NCBI GenBank assembly: GCA_003184365.1
Contig: NKYR01000022.1
Coordinates: 117 to 64,116 of the forward strand
DNA from: Evernia prunastri
Lineage: Eukaryota > Ascomycota > Lecanoromycetes > Lecanorales > Parmeliaceae
Length of the DNA stretch: 64,000 nt
Direction: 5' to 3'
Both the position numbers and the translations under genes were made by a program. Numbering within the stretch: the stretch's first letter is position 1; every line of letters begins with the position of its first letter. The notes below the pieces were generated by a model. The model was not told the DNA's origin. It saw only the letters and a program-made list of their open reading frames with translations, and ran no database searches. Below are positions 1 to 10,706 of this stretch, in pieces.

Positions 1-558
1 TGTGCGAGCATCCTCCGCTTCGTAGGCGTTCCCGCAGCAGGCACGCAATTTGGCGCGCCAGTCCGCAAAACTGGTGAGGTAGCAAAGTCCCTCGTGTCGA
101 TATTGACCCATTAGGTTGTGGGCCTTCTTGCCATTAGTGAGTCGTAACTCAGCATAGGCGATCTTGTCTTGCTCGGTGGGGTACCGGTCGCGGTTGATAT
201 GCAACCTTTGGATGAGGCTTTGCTCCCAAGCATCCAATTCGTTCAATCCTCCTTCGTACAGAGGAATGTCGGGGAGTTTTTCGGATTTGTATACAACTGA
301 GGCTATGGCAGGAGACGGGACGGGGTTAGCAGGTGGTTGATTCACCTGCATTGACTGAAAGAGGGCAGCCAACGTTGCGAGGGTCGAGGGGTCTAACATG
401 GGAGCAGGGGACGGGGTCGATTTGGACGAGGTAGGGGTATCGGTGGTGTTATTGTCCACCCGTTGTTGCAACGAGTCGAGGTGATCAAGAACCTCTTGGG
501 GGTTGGTAGCCACTTGCTGCATAAAGGCTTGAATGCGATCTTGGTCGGCCGAGGACAT
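1..558 (-). CDS. Ty3/Gypsy-type retrotransposon Gag-like protein, N-terminal part (runs off the window)
   Basis: Read on the minus strand, an open frame starts with ATG at 558 and stays open to base 1 (186 codons, no stop). The N-terminus is Gln/Asp-rich, followed by a Pro/Ser/Thr linker. The conserved-looking part reads LPDIPLYEGG, then a segment with DAWEQSLIQRL, then NRDRYPTEQDKIAYAE and HNLMGQYRHEG. This layout (linker, a 'P.Y.G....LD.W' start, then helices ending in a W-rich stretch) is that of fungal Gypsy Gag proteins, which assemble the virus-like particle of the element. No zinc knuckle or pol is visible because the element continues beyond the window. Whether this copy is intact cannot be judged. 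An ordinary host gene with a Gag-derived domain is possible but less likely. Confidence 0.6.
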   Translation of the reverse strand, partial: MSSADQDRIQAFMQQVATNPQEVLDHLDSLQQRVDNNTTDTPTSSKSTPSPAPMLDPSTLATLAALFQSMQVNQPPANPVPSPAIASVVYKSEKLPDIPLYEGGLNELDAWEQSLIQRLHINRDRYPTEQDKIAYAELRLTNGKKAHNLMGQYRHEGLCYLTSFADWRAKLRACCGNAYEAEDART

Positions 559-649
559 GGTGCAGGACTAGGAGTAGCACATGAGAGTGCTATAGATAGT
601 AGGTCTTTCGTAATGTCAAGGAACGAGGCTAGGCTAGGACTACCACTTG

Positions 650-788
650 GTATACTTGGTCTGGTAGGGTCAGGTCTATTTACAAGACGAAAGACAAGGA
701 AGGAAAGTGGAAAGTGGGCGCTCAGCGCCCCTATATAGGATCAGACGAAAGCCAACACGGCTATCGCATAACCGTCGCATATACAACA
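650..788 (-). repeat. Possible 5' LTR / promoter region of the Gag-encoding element
   Basis: This stretch lies directly upstream of the minus-strand gag start. On the minus strand it begins TGTTGTATATG and ends in CA, and it holds a TATA-like palindrome CCTATATAGG (729-738) beside a GC-rich hairpin GGGCGCTCAGCGCCC (716-730). These are what an LTR promoter would look like. No second copy exists in the window, so the limits are a guess, and I could not identify a convincing tRNA primer-binding site. Confidence 0.28.
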
Positions 789-1208
789 GTGGAAATGGGA
801 TTCCAGCAACCCTTGGCTGACTAGGCTAGATCTAGACTAGATCTGGGCTGGAAGCTGGGCTGACTTCACACCGTGACAAAAGAATATAATATTTCGATTA
901 TATTATCTTGCTTAGCAACGACTTGATAGCGATCTCGTTTCGCCTTCGTTAGAAGCTTTCTGTACTTAGATATATGCGATAGATAGTAGTATATAGTCTG
1001 GGCCATTTCCTGTGTGAAATGGCCAGCAAATTCTATGCAATCACAAAAGGTTGAATCCTTACTAATTTATACCCCCTCATTATCATTTTATACCCCTCAT
1101 CAAAGCGAAGGGTATAATTCGGTAAAAAGTGATATTGCCGGGGTATGATTTGGTAAACATCTAATAAACAAATTCTTGTTCTTTTCTTCATTTCCAAAAG
1201 TGTTTCTC

Positions 1209-1312
1209 GGGTATCACCTTGTGAGGTAGTAAGTCACACTCTACCCCGGGAAGTGCGCTATCCGGGTAGTTCCGGGGTAGAGTGTGACTTACTACCTCAC
1301 AAGGTGATATCC
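1209..1312. repeat. Nested palindromic repeat: 41-bp arms, one mismatch, 22-bp loop
   Basis: Arms at 1209-1249 and 1272-1312 are reverse complements with a single mismatch (position 1211). The loop at 1250-1271 contains GTGCGCTATCCGGGTA. A diverged relative sits near 61941-62051 without the outer repeats, which suggests that this inner palindrome is a separate element that inserted into the outer one, or is a mobile module of its own. Confidence 0.8.
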
Positions 1313-1385
1313 TTTGAGGATGTTCTTTGAGGTTGTTCTTAGAGATTGTTCTTCGGGGGTATTCTTCCGGGATGCTCTTCCGGGG
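1313..1385. repeat. Degenerate 13-bp tandem repeat, about 5.5 copies
   Basis: Immediately after the palindrome, consecutive 13-base units begin at 1313, 1326, 1339, 1352 and 1365, with a partial unit from 1378. The first two are TTTGAGGATGTTC and TTTGAGGTTGTTC, and the last full one is TTCCGGGATGCTC. The units share the TT start and TTC/CTC end. It lies wholly inside the outer MITE-like element. Confidence 0.65.
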
Positions 1386-1492
1386 TCCATCGAGTGCTTT
1401 AAGTATAAATTACCTTTTCATACCCCAGCAGTATCACTTCTTGCCGGATCATACCCCTAGTGGTATGAAATGGTAATGGGGGGGTATGAATT

Positions 1493-3072
1493 TGCCCCAC
1501 AGCTTTCACCGCTTGCTTTGGTGAACCCCCTCGCGCGTGTGCATGAGCACCTTCAGTTAGGAGGTCGGTCGTACAAATCCAATACCTATATGCAACTTCA
1601 AGGCCAAGGCGGAAATTGAAACGCCGGTCAGGCGTTCAGAGCTTGTTCTGAAAACGCAATGTGTTGGTAAGATTGTTTGGACCCTTTGTCAGTTTTCAAG
1701 GACAAAGTCAATTGCAGTGACTGAGGTTGAGGAGCTGGAGGAGCACTAGAGGCAGGTGTTTTAGACATCCAATCAGAGAGCCACATCTGACCTCATGTTG
1801 CTTCTCATATAAGGTACTTTACCTTATATTAGGAAGATTAGGGTCTACTCTATATACTAGGTAGTGACGGGGACTAGAGCAAAGCAATGTCTCCATATAC
1901 CTTACTTGACTTTTATCTTACTCGTGGGTTGTATAGGATTCCTAGAAGATGTGCAAGAGAAGAGTGATGTCTGCAGGTCGACTGCGAGCAGCATTGGATC
2001 CTTTGGGCGTAGATTCATGCCTACTTGTATCTTATGACATGATCATACTTTCTGGCAGCTCAACAGCCGTCCGAATCACACTTTCCCTTATTATTTACCC
2101 CGTTTCGTTCTATGGTAAACATGAATTTCCTTCACTCACCATGTGGAATCGTTACGCCTAGACATTTTTGACCGTGTGAACAATCATAGACGTTCTCACC
2201 TAAACTCTGTCCGTCATCCTTGATGGGCCCGGTACTTATAGCTAGGCCAGCTGATGACCGTATTCGATGCAGCTTGTAGCGGTGTGATATGGCAATAGCC
2301 TTGCAGAGATCGGCTTGGGGTAAATTTTTGACTTTGCAGAGCTCGACCATGTTTGACGGGATGTTGGTAATCTGGCACCGATCGACGGCCAAGATTTCTG
2401 GCTTGAACGCTCTGCACCCTAATAAATAACTGCGGCGCCGATCAAACCCCCCTCTCTCATACCTAGTCTCATTGAAAATAACGACGACATGCGACTGCGA
2501 AGTACGAGAGTTGCACAGAGGAGACATGCATGGCAGAGCAAGACGCGGGGTCTCTGCAGGTGAACTGCGAGTACCATTGGGCGTCTTATAACGGGTGTTC
2601 TGCACGGCAAGTCCCTGCATAAATGTTCCGTGATGGAGCTGCGAGGTGATGAACAGGTGCCAAGGTGGGCTCTCTCGGTTGCACAATGCAGGAGTTTGAT
2701 TTGCATTTTGACACTCTGCGTATTGCCTCAACTCTCTGTCACGCAATCATGGGAATAAAGCTTGTCCAACTTTCTTTTCGCTGCATCATCGCGCAGTTCC
2801 AACACCCAAAGAAATCCCTCAAGCATCACAAGATATGCCTGATGCAAAGAGCTCGCAAGCGGACATGATTAAGATATTGGGTAGCTTTGTACGGCTTGGG
2901 ACAATGAAATATTTACTGAAGAACGGTATTCTATTTCAACAATCTGACTTGAAGACAGCGACGCAGACAGTATCTTGCTATATCGTTCTGTAGCCATTTC
3001 CTTCCGCGCTTTCGTTGGTGTGACAGCTTTCTTGTTCTTGATTGACTTCTCCCTGCTGGAAATTCTGCACTG
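1493..3072. other. No supported gene
   Basis: Several open frames of 60-200 codons exist here (for example minus strand 2132-2746), but none shows a recognisable domain, a consistent splice pattern or a signal peptide, and they overlap in opposing frames. I see no repeat structure that I can support. The 3' part should contain the promoter of the UstYa-like gene that starts at 3073. Confidence 0.5.
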
Positions 3073-4314
3073 ATGGCTCACTACACGCTTTTGGCGAAGG
3101 GTTCCGAGAGCCCCAGCAAGCAGTACGACGATCACGACAGCAGTTACTGCGACGACGATGCCCTTCTAGAGAAGAAGGTAGCAATACGGCCACAAAGGCC
3201 TTTCTATCGCCAACATTGCAGATCCATTGTACTCCACGCTGTACTCTGTGCCTTCAATCTCGTGTTTTGCCTTGGGATCTGGCACTGGGCCACCAAGGAC
3301 TGTCCATTCGGAGCGTATGGACCAAGCCTTGTCTACAGTAAGCTCAAATCTCGGAATATCTCCATGAGCTAACAACATCCCGCACAGCACCAGCACTAGA
3401 AGCCATAGCATATGAATCAAAAACATGGGATTCGACGAATATCTTCTTTAGGAACGGTACAGTGAATCCGAATCGGCTGCATAAGGAATTTGGGCCACCT
3501 TCACCCGAGTCAGATGCTGCATGGGCAGAGCTAATACGATGTGAGGATGGCCACGCCATTCTCTGGATCTGCGCGTGGTTACCAACTGACAGGTATCAGA
3601 TCAAAACATTCGTCTCACAAAGGAGGAGCTTGGCGAATATCGCGGCAAACCGGGTCTCGTTGAAATTGCTGATGGATCGGGTTACTACGCTAGCTTATCA
3701 GCCTATCACTCCCTCCACTGTCAGTGTACCATGGAAAGAGACAGATCTTCGACTAACAGCCGTAGGTATCAAACGACTGCACCACCTCATGTACTTCGAT
3801 CATTACTATCCCAATAAGACTGATCAAGAGTCGATGTTGATCAAGCATCACGGCCGTAGGTACAGGCATGTCTTCTCGCGAACGTCGAACTGAGAGTGAT
3901 ACAGATCATTGCCTCAACATTCTACGCCAAACGGTTCAGTGCAACCCGGACCTCAGCATCCTCCCCATGCAGTGGGGCGCGACGTATGCTCCGGGCCTCC
4001 CCACAATGCCTGTCATCACTGACTCCAACAACAGGACGCGACTGCCGATAGGCCTAGACGAAGGCCATCACCAGTGCGTTCAATGGGATAAGATAGACGG
4101 CTGGATGCAGGAGCGTAGTCTGGATGTTTTTGCTCCCGGGGTAATCGTACATCCAACACTCGGTAAGAATTATGAGTACCCCCCTTGGTTATATCTCGCG
4201 TTTTCGCTCTGAAAGCCGTTTTTCTCACAACTATTAGGTGAAGCATATCCGAATGGCATAGGAACCGACATTGGAGTTGCCCTCGATATACTGATGAGCG
4301 AGCAGGAGAATTAG
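3073..4314 (+). CDS. UstYa-like (DUF3328) family oxidase, six exons
   Basis: Deduced exons are 3073-3337, 3388-3540, 3600-3719, 3766-3859, 3897-4162 and 4238-4314 (324 residues). The protein has a short cytosolic N-terminus starting MAHYTLLAKG, one membrane segment (SIVLHAVLCAFNLVFCLGIW), then the family marks: Y-T-P-A-L-E-A with E-S-K-T-W, the block FGPPSPESDAAW, QNIRLTKEEL, and the two HxxHC-type motifs YHSLHC (followed by IKRLHHLMYFDHYYP) and DTDHC (followed by LNILRQTVQCNPD). In characterised members (ustiloxin and cyclochlorotine pathways) these histidines and cysteines are needed for oxidative cyclisation or hydroxylation of peptides. The splice junction between exons 4 and 5 implies an intron of only 37 bp, which is unusually short; an indel there cannot be excluded. 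The neighbours are two plus-strand transporters. No precursor peptide gene was seen. Confidence 0.85.
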
Positions 4315-5245
4315 CACATGGCGTTTGTCTGTAACTAACTCAGGCCTGAACCAAGATTTTTTAGAAGTTACCCTCGTGGCCTCATCATGATTTTGCCTGA
4401 CTATGTTCATCGTCTTACCTTTGTTTTCCTTAGCTACCTCACAGCTCAACACTATTAAGTACCCATCCCAACGAGTAGGAATGGTGGCACCGTCCCTCTA
4501 CTGCAAGAAAAAACGGGGTCTTAGCCTCGGGGCTAGTAGAATGAGATCCTTCGGCGCGACATACTACGCCGTCTGCACCATATTTGCTCCTTCACTCAAA
4601 GCTGCGGGCCCTTTGAACTCTGCTCATATTCCAGATTCAGGTCTTCCTGTTGTACTACCGATTTTCGCGAGTTGCTTGACTCTTGCTCATAATGAAGGCT
4701 GTAGAAGACACAAGGACTGTCAATGGTCAATAATGATAAGGCGTCTGAAGGATGGTTGATCGACCTTCGATCGACCTACTCCAAAAGGAAAGCGGCAAAA
4801 AGCAAAGCGCGGCTGTCACTGATTAGTCATCATAGTCGGGTACCTCTCGTGGCCGCGGAGCTGTAACGATGCTACAGACAAGTCAGCTCAAGTCGTCCGG
4901 TGGTCATCCACCAGATGCACATCAGGTTGATCAAGATTCTTGTCAACCGCTCTCCTGATGTTGAGATGACAGCAAGACTCAACGAAGGGGCAAATGTCCC
5001 GTACACTCAAAACCACAACCGCTAGAGTAGCCAGATAAGGTAAGCATGCGATGCAGCTAGCTACCTATCCCGTATCTTGCAGCAGTCTGAGCTAGGTACT
5101 CCTCTTTCTCACGATGCGTGGAGCCTTATGCACGCTAAATTCGTCCCGCACCGTAGAAAGACATGGGACGTAAGTCCGACTTGCCTTATCTTCTTTTTTC
5201 CCCCTCCTCTCTTCTCCGTACCAAAAGAGTGTTTTCCATCGCCAA
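4315..5245. other. Intergenic, no supported gene
   Basis: A 118-codon frame at 4403-4759 begins with a hydrophobic run, but it has no family resemblance and no repeated KR/KK-flanked cores that would mark a RiPP precursor. The CT-rich stretch near 5190-5220 is a plausible promoter element for the downstream permease. Confidence 0.45.
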
Positions 5246-7031
5246 ATGACACCCCCGTCTCCTTCAGCGTCGCTATCGCCGCCCTCTGGTGGCACCGGGC
5301 CCAAGGATGCGACTCAAGTTCTTGCGCAAGAACAGCCGCCGGAAGCCGTGGATGCGTACCAGAACCCATGGCATACGATCTTCGATCGCAGCGACATGCG
5401 GCGGCTGGGGAAGAAGCAAGAGTATAGAAGAGTGTTTGGTCCTCTAGCCACCTTCGGCTTTATCTCGTTGTATCTCTGTACCTGGGAATACATCCTCGTC
5501 TCCGTGTCCGGCGGACTGATCAACGGAGGTTTTGGAGGACTTGTATGGGAGTATATCTTCACTGCTTTCGCTTTTGGGTCTGTTGTCATCACAATGGCGG
5601 AAATGACATCCATGGCACCAACTTCTGGGGGACAATATCATTGGATATCTGAATTCAGCCCGCCTCGCTACCAGAAATACCTCAGCTACGCTGCTGGGTG
5701 GACATCTGCGCTCGGATGGCTCACGGGAAATGCGAGCGGCTACTTCATCATGTCTACTCTTGTTGAAGCGCTTGTCGAGGTATATCACCCCGATTGGAGT
5801 TTTACGAACTGGCAGTCAACATTGGTAATGATTTTCTTCCTGATAACAACGATCTATTTCAATACTTGGGGAGCGAAGCTGTTGCCTGCGATCGAGGTTG
5901 TGTCTTTGGTGTTCCATCTGGCCGGATTTGTTATTACAATCGTACCGCTCTGGGTGTTAGCGCCGAAGAATTCGGCAAGCGACGTCTTTGGACCAATCGT
6001 CAATGGAGGCGGATGGAGCAATGCCGGGACTTCCTTTATGGTTGGTACGATAACGATTCTTTTCTCGAACTTGGGCCCTGACGCGGCTGTTCATATTGGT
6101 GAGCCCAAGAGTGATCGTATCCAAGTTCGAGCTAAGGGATTGTTCAGCGGAAGAGGTAAAGGATGCAGCTGTTGTCATTCCATGGGCTATGATCGTAAGC
6201 TATTTCCTCAACGCAGGTGTGTCTTGCCTCTGGTATTCGCGATCGACGTGCGCTGAATTCGAGCAGCCCTCGGGTTCGTAATGATGATCACAATGCTATT
6301 CACCGTCGGTAGCCTCGAAGATGCAATAAACGCATCCTCCCCCTTCCAGAATTCATTTACAAATACTGGATCCACGGGCGTCAACGTTGCGCTCACGGTC
6401 ATCCTCGCCCTCCTGATTGGAGCCGCTAACATTACATCCTTGGCCACTACTTCTAGGGAAGTCTGGGCGTTTGCAAGGGACGGAGGCACGCCAGGTCACC
6501 GCTGGATCTCCAGAGTAGGTCTGTCGCCTTCCTCCTTTCCGTTTTCTATTCACGCGTCGTCTTCCATAGGTCCACCATCACCAAAACGTCCCGTTCAACG
6601 CGGTCCTCACCACCTCTTTTCTCTCTTTCATCCTCTGCCTAATCCAACTCGGTAGCACCGTCGCCTTCAACATCATAATCTCGCTCAACCTCATCGCCTT
6701 CCTCGGTACCTATATAATCTCCATTGGCTGTCTACTCCTCAAGCGCTTCCGACACGAACGTCTACCAGCCGCGCGCTTCAGTCTCGGTCGCTGGGGCCTA
6801 CCGGTCAATTTGTTTGCGTTCTGCTACTCGCTGCTGACCCTCGTGTTTAGCTGTTTCCCAGTGAGTGTGCCGGTAGATGCGAGCACTGCAAATTGGGGAC
6901 CTGCTATTTGGGGAGGCGTGCTGGGTATTGCATTGTTGTCGTATTTGGTGCAGGGGAAAAGGGATTACAAGGGCCCGGTTGTTTTTGTAGCAGGAGTCAG
7001 AAGGGAAGGGATGGGGTTGCAGACGGCGTGA
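5246..7031 (+). CDS. APC-superfamily amino acid/GABA/choline-type permease
   Basis: Exons are 5246-6098, 6148-6216, 6267-6514 and 6570-7031 (543 residues; about 520-560 is usual for fungal GABA/choline permeases). Following a soluble N-terminus with the typical RMGKKQEYRR-like segment (here RRLGKKQEYRRVFG), about twelve hydrophobic segments are present. Recognisable family marks are EMTSMAPTSGGQYHW in the first third, AAGW....GW near residue 150, EEVKDAAVVIPWAMI after the second exon junction, and REVWAFARDGG then VPFNAVLTT near the C-terminal third. It should import amino acids or related amines/quaternary ammonium compounds across the plasma membrane by proton symport; the substrate cannot be told from sequence. 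All three introns carry standard GT-AG borders and keep frame. It is oriented with the UstYa-like gene and the MFS gene. Confidence 0.9.
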
Positions 7032-7582
7032 GATGCCGTAGGAGCTGGGGGCTGCCCATGGTCACATTATCGGTAACGGACAAGGTGAGCGGTCACTCCT
7101 AGTCTTATACAAGCCTGGAAGTATCCAACTATTATTTGGCAGCATCAAAACTGCAGTGATTATTAGCTCGAGAACCCCGCTCCTCAAATTGCTAATCTAC
7201 GGCACTTTCTCGGCATACTGAAGGCATACTTTAAGCATTGCGCGGGGATCGAACGGCCCAGATCCGACATCGGCATCTGCGAGGACGATTGAGTCACCTC
7301 GCATTTGCTACGTTAGTAACTTCAATTACCAAGCATACTGGAGCTTGCCCTCTATGTATCACAATGTTTTTTCTGCCATTGCCATCCCCATTGCCTGCGC
7401 CCTTTTCTTTTGCCCAAGAGTACGAATCATCACGAGAAGACCCTGGCAATTACAGCACTCGATCAGGATTGAGGCCAACCCCTCTTTTGGGTTACCCTTT
7501 GGCCAATTAACTTTTGATAATCCAAATCGCCTAGGTCCACATAGTCTACACTACACTGCACCCTAGCTGCCAATCACTTAGC
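7032..7582. other. Intergenic spacer between two transporter genes
   Basis: About 550 bp without a convincing gene. It should hold the terminator of the permease and the promoter of the MFS gene; no specific site could be assigned. Confidence 0.5.
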
Positions 7583-9132
7583 ATGCCTAAGGATGCAATT
7601 GACTCCACCTCGGCCGAATTGGTGGACTTGGAAAAAGACCTCCATAATGGCGAACGAGCAAGCTCAAGTAGATTTGACGATGAAGAGCAGAGCATTATCG
7701 CTTCACCGGAGATACTTTCTCCATCCAAAGAAGTCCAGGATGTGCGGATCGAAACCATGAATGAGCCTGGTGCAGGAGGTGTTCTGGCCAAAGTTCTCAG
7801 CAGAACAACTTCCCGTATCTCTATCGACCCGGGACCACCGCCTGATGGGGGGTTTAAGGCGTGGACTCAGGTCTTAATGGGTCATCTGATTATTTTCAAT
7901 ACGTGGGGCTATATCAACTCGTTCGGTGTCTTTCAGACCTATTATGTCGCCACACTGGGCCACCCTCCGTCTGATATATCGTGGGTACGTACGTCTCGTT
8001 GCACCGAAACGGGAGGCCAAGAAGGGCTTTCTCTTCTACTAAATGTCGCCTTTCTACCTAGATGCTGACTCGGAACTTCGCACAGGTAGGATCAGTCCAA
8101 ATTTTCCTGCTCTTTTTTGTCGGGACTTTCTCCGGACGAGCCACAGATTATGGCCTATTTAGGATAACATTTCTCATTGGCTCAATCTTACAACTAGTCG
8201 GAGTCTTCATGACCTCTTTAAGCACCAAGTATTGGCAGCTATTCCTGGCACAAGGAATCTGTACCGGGCTCGGGAATGGGCTCATCTTCTGTCCAGCACT
8301 CTCCCTCCTATCTACATACTTTACCACCAAAAGATCCTTGGCAATTGGCATCGCCGCATCGGGCAGTGCGACAGGTGGTGTCGTTTTCCCACTAATCGTC
8401 CAACAGCTCCTCCCCAAAATCGGCTTCGCCTGGACTGTCCGTGTGGTCGGATTTGTCATGCTGGTAGTGCAGGTTGTAACGCTCACCTTCACCAAGCCAC
8501 GCCTTCCCCCACGTAAGACTGGACCCATGGTGGAATGGGGAGCTTTCAAGGAACTTTCTTACGCTCTTTTTGCAACGGCCATGTTCCTCAATTTCTGGGG
8601 CCTGTACTTCGCGTTCTACTACATTGGCTCATTCGGTCGTGACATTCTCGGCATCAGCCAGGCGGAAGCGATCAACGATCTCTTAATAATGAATGGCGTT
8701 GGCCTCTTTGGCCGCCTGATCCCTGCCCACCTCGCGGACCGCTATTTCGGCCCTCTGAACACCATCATCCCCTTCGCTTTCATTTCGGGCCTGCTCCTTT
8801 TCTGCTGGGCGGCTATCACATCGAGGGGCGGCCTTGTGGGCTTCGCGGTCATCTACGGTCTTTTCGCGTCCGGCATCCAGAGCTTGTTTCCGGCCACGCT
8901 GGCGAGTCTGACGTCGGATCTGAAGAAGGCGGGTGTTCGCATGGGCATGGTTTTCAGCGTCGTCAGCTTTGCGTGTCTGACGGGACCGCCCGTGGCTGGT
9001 GCGCTGATACAGAGGAGAGATGGCTCGTACTTGTATGCGCAGATGTTTGCCGGAAGTGTCATGATGGGGGGCTGCATCACTCTTGTCGCGTGCAGAGTAT
9101 CCAAGAACGGGTGGGAGAAGGCAAAGGTCTGA
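7583..9132 (+). CDS. MFS transporter, monocarboxylate-transporter-like (MCT family)
   Basis: Two exons, 7583-7984 and 8086-9132, give 482 residues. A hydrophilic N-terminus of about 85 residues precedes PPPDGGFKAWTQVLMGHL, the DGG-W start that marks fungal MCT-like proteins (SLC16 relatives). Next come the TM1 segment, then YINSFGVFQTYY, then the exon junction DISW/VGSVQIFLLFFVG. Later marks are GLGNGLIFCPALSLLSTYF, the SLAIGIAASGSATGG loop, and GRLIPAHLADRYFGP, the loop-8 type segment after TM7. The family moves monocarboxylates, riboflavin or secondary metabolites; the substrate here is unknown. The position beside an APC permease and a UstYa-like oxidase fits either nutrient uptake or metabolite export. 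Confidence 0.9.
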
Positions 9133-9825
9133 TGAATTCTATATAGACGTCTAATAATACAGAATTTAATTTTTTCATGACATGGTGATAATACAGAATC
9201 TTTGCCTATCAGGGAGCAAGGGATGAACGGCAGAAGCTTCAGAAAGATATACATACACATGGAGACTCCCTGGTCCAAGGCTATCCGTTTCTCCCGGAGG
9301 ATACACATACCATATATCGTGAAGCATCTCGTCCCATACAAACCCGAAACAATATCCCCACAAAGACGGTACAGTATTCCACTCATACCAACATTAACAG
9401 TTTCAACGTTCTCCAAACTCGGATCTTCAACTCAAAAACTCTACGGCCGCGCCACCGCCTCACAAAAGCTCCGGAATCCCCAGGTCGAGCGTGGGAGAGT
9501 CGACGGCTAGCTCGAGGCAGAGATCGCAGAGTCAGTCTATCGCAGCGAGGATTGACCAATTAAAGAGAAGCCCAGACGGATCGATCTTGGTAGATACCTT
9601 AAGCTAGGGCTGGGAGGTTCGCTGAGCTAAGGTACTACGAGTAAACGCAGCTGCATAAGAGGCATGACACTTATACCCTGTCGAGGTTTTGTGATCCGCG
9701 AGAATTGGGTATCACGTGTATATTCAAACAAGCTGATAGAGCCAATCGTGTCCGAGGCTTTGTGAAAAAAGTCTTTGCCGACTTTCTCCCCCAGCCCTAA
9801 CCCTACTCTTCTTATTTGCCTGTTA
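9133..9825. other. Intergenic, leads into the repeat block
   Basis: No supported coding sequence. Short frames in this stretch conflict between strands. A CCCTAACCCTA stretch near 9795 resembles telomere units but is far too short to be one. Confidence 0.45.
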
Positions 9826-10016
9826 GCTTGTCTCCATTAGCTTTCGACCCCCTGCTTAGACCGTGACTTTAATTTTTAGCTGCATAGTGAGTCGGTCCCC
9901 GCAGGGGGTCTGCACCAAAAACCCCCTGTTTCTTGTATTCTATTCTAAATATGCCAAGCCTACAGCGAAAATCGACTGCCCTAGTTAGAATACTGAAATT
10001 TATAGTAATATTCGGA
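9826..10016. repeat. Repeat unit, inverted relative to 13019-13197 and 13362-13540
   Basis: The unit reads TTGTCTCCATTAGCTTTCGA then ACCCCCTGCTTAG, GAGTCGGTCCCCGCAGGGGG, a GCACCAAAAACCCCC block and TTTCTTGTATTCTATTC. The two copies near 13.0-13.5 kb carry the same blocks in the opposite orientation with about 10-15% differences, and a truncated plus-orientation piece ends at the N at 11495. It is part of the Helitron-associated repeat block; I cannot tell whether it is Helitron intron, a nested element or flanking repeat. Confidence 0.65.
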
Positions 10017-10204
10017 AGATGGCCCAAGTTTGGCTATCGGGTCCGGGTCCGGGTCCGGATCCGAAAAGTCTTGGCATGTTTAGGACTTTTGATCAACATG
10101 CTCCCCCCCTTTCTATCATTGATAATTCGATTTGAATGCCGTGTTTGGAGGGTCTCGGACGCTGAGAGATAGGAAATCTAGCGCCGAGACCCGTTGCCGG
10201 AAAG

Positions 10205-10534
10205 AGGTAACCCGTTGGTTAGGTCATTTAGATAGGGAACGTAATAGGTCTGGTGTCAACTGTCCTCGAAGGTTAGTAAGGTATACAACGCGGGATATTG
10301 CCGTAGGGAGTTAGATTTTGTTACTAACGAATTCGCTATATAATTCTACGCGTCGTAGTATATATTTCTAAGTGGTTTTGATGAGAATTGATGGATCTGT
10401 GATTGATTCAAAAATTTGTTGACACGAAGCTCGTTTTGGATAAAAACGGGGTTTCTGGAGCAGGCGTCCTACAACAAAAGTCCGCGAAGCGATCTAGACT
10501 TTTTTGAGCTTAGTTCCAGCGCTAACTTGTTAGC
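10205..10534. repeat. 330-bp sequence duplicated at 11094-11423 (copy 1)
   Basis: Starts AGGTAACCCGTTGGTTAGG and ends CTAACTTGTTAGC directly before a single N at 10535. The second copy starts directly after the N at 11093 and differs at only a few bases (for example TTGTTGACA against TTGGTGACA). Near-identity together with N-bounded ends suggests contig overlap left in the assembly instead of a biological duplication. Confidence 0.8.
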
Positions 10535-10706
10535 NATAGCGAGGGTATTCAGGCTGAAGTTGAGGGCCCTGCTGGACGATATTCTGAAGAAGAAGGTGCT
10601 TGGTAAGTGCTCATATTCTTTCATAAAGGTAGCCCATGCACCTCCCCCCACCCCCCCCCCCCCNATTGGCGGTATTGTTAGTCAGGCGGTTAGAACAGGT
10701 CATCCT

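Larger units (their letters stand above)
1064..1492. mobile_element. MITE-like element with about 90-bp imperfect terminal inverted repeats
   Basis: Positions 1064-1156 and 1407-1492 are imperfect inverted copies of each other. Both contain the marks ATACCCC, a block CATTA(T/C)CATTT(T/C)ATACC, then AGTGATA(T/C)TGC(C/T)GGGGTATGA, in the same order when the right copy is reverse-complemented. The total length is about 430 bp and there is no coding capacity, which fits a non-autonomous DNA transposon. I found no clear target-site duplication, so the exact ends and superfamily are unknown. A second, tighter inverted repeat is nested inside (see the next entry). Confidence 0.7.

Noticed and set aside
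2132..2746. 204-codon minus-strand frame as a gene
   Set aside because: No family resemblance, overlapped by two other frames on the same strand, and a Ser/Arg/Cys mix typical of non-coding translation.
4403..4759. Possible RiPP precursor next to the UstYa-like gene
   Set aside because: The hydrophobic start is not followed by repeated cores or KR/KK cleavage sites.
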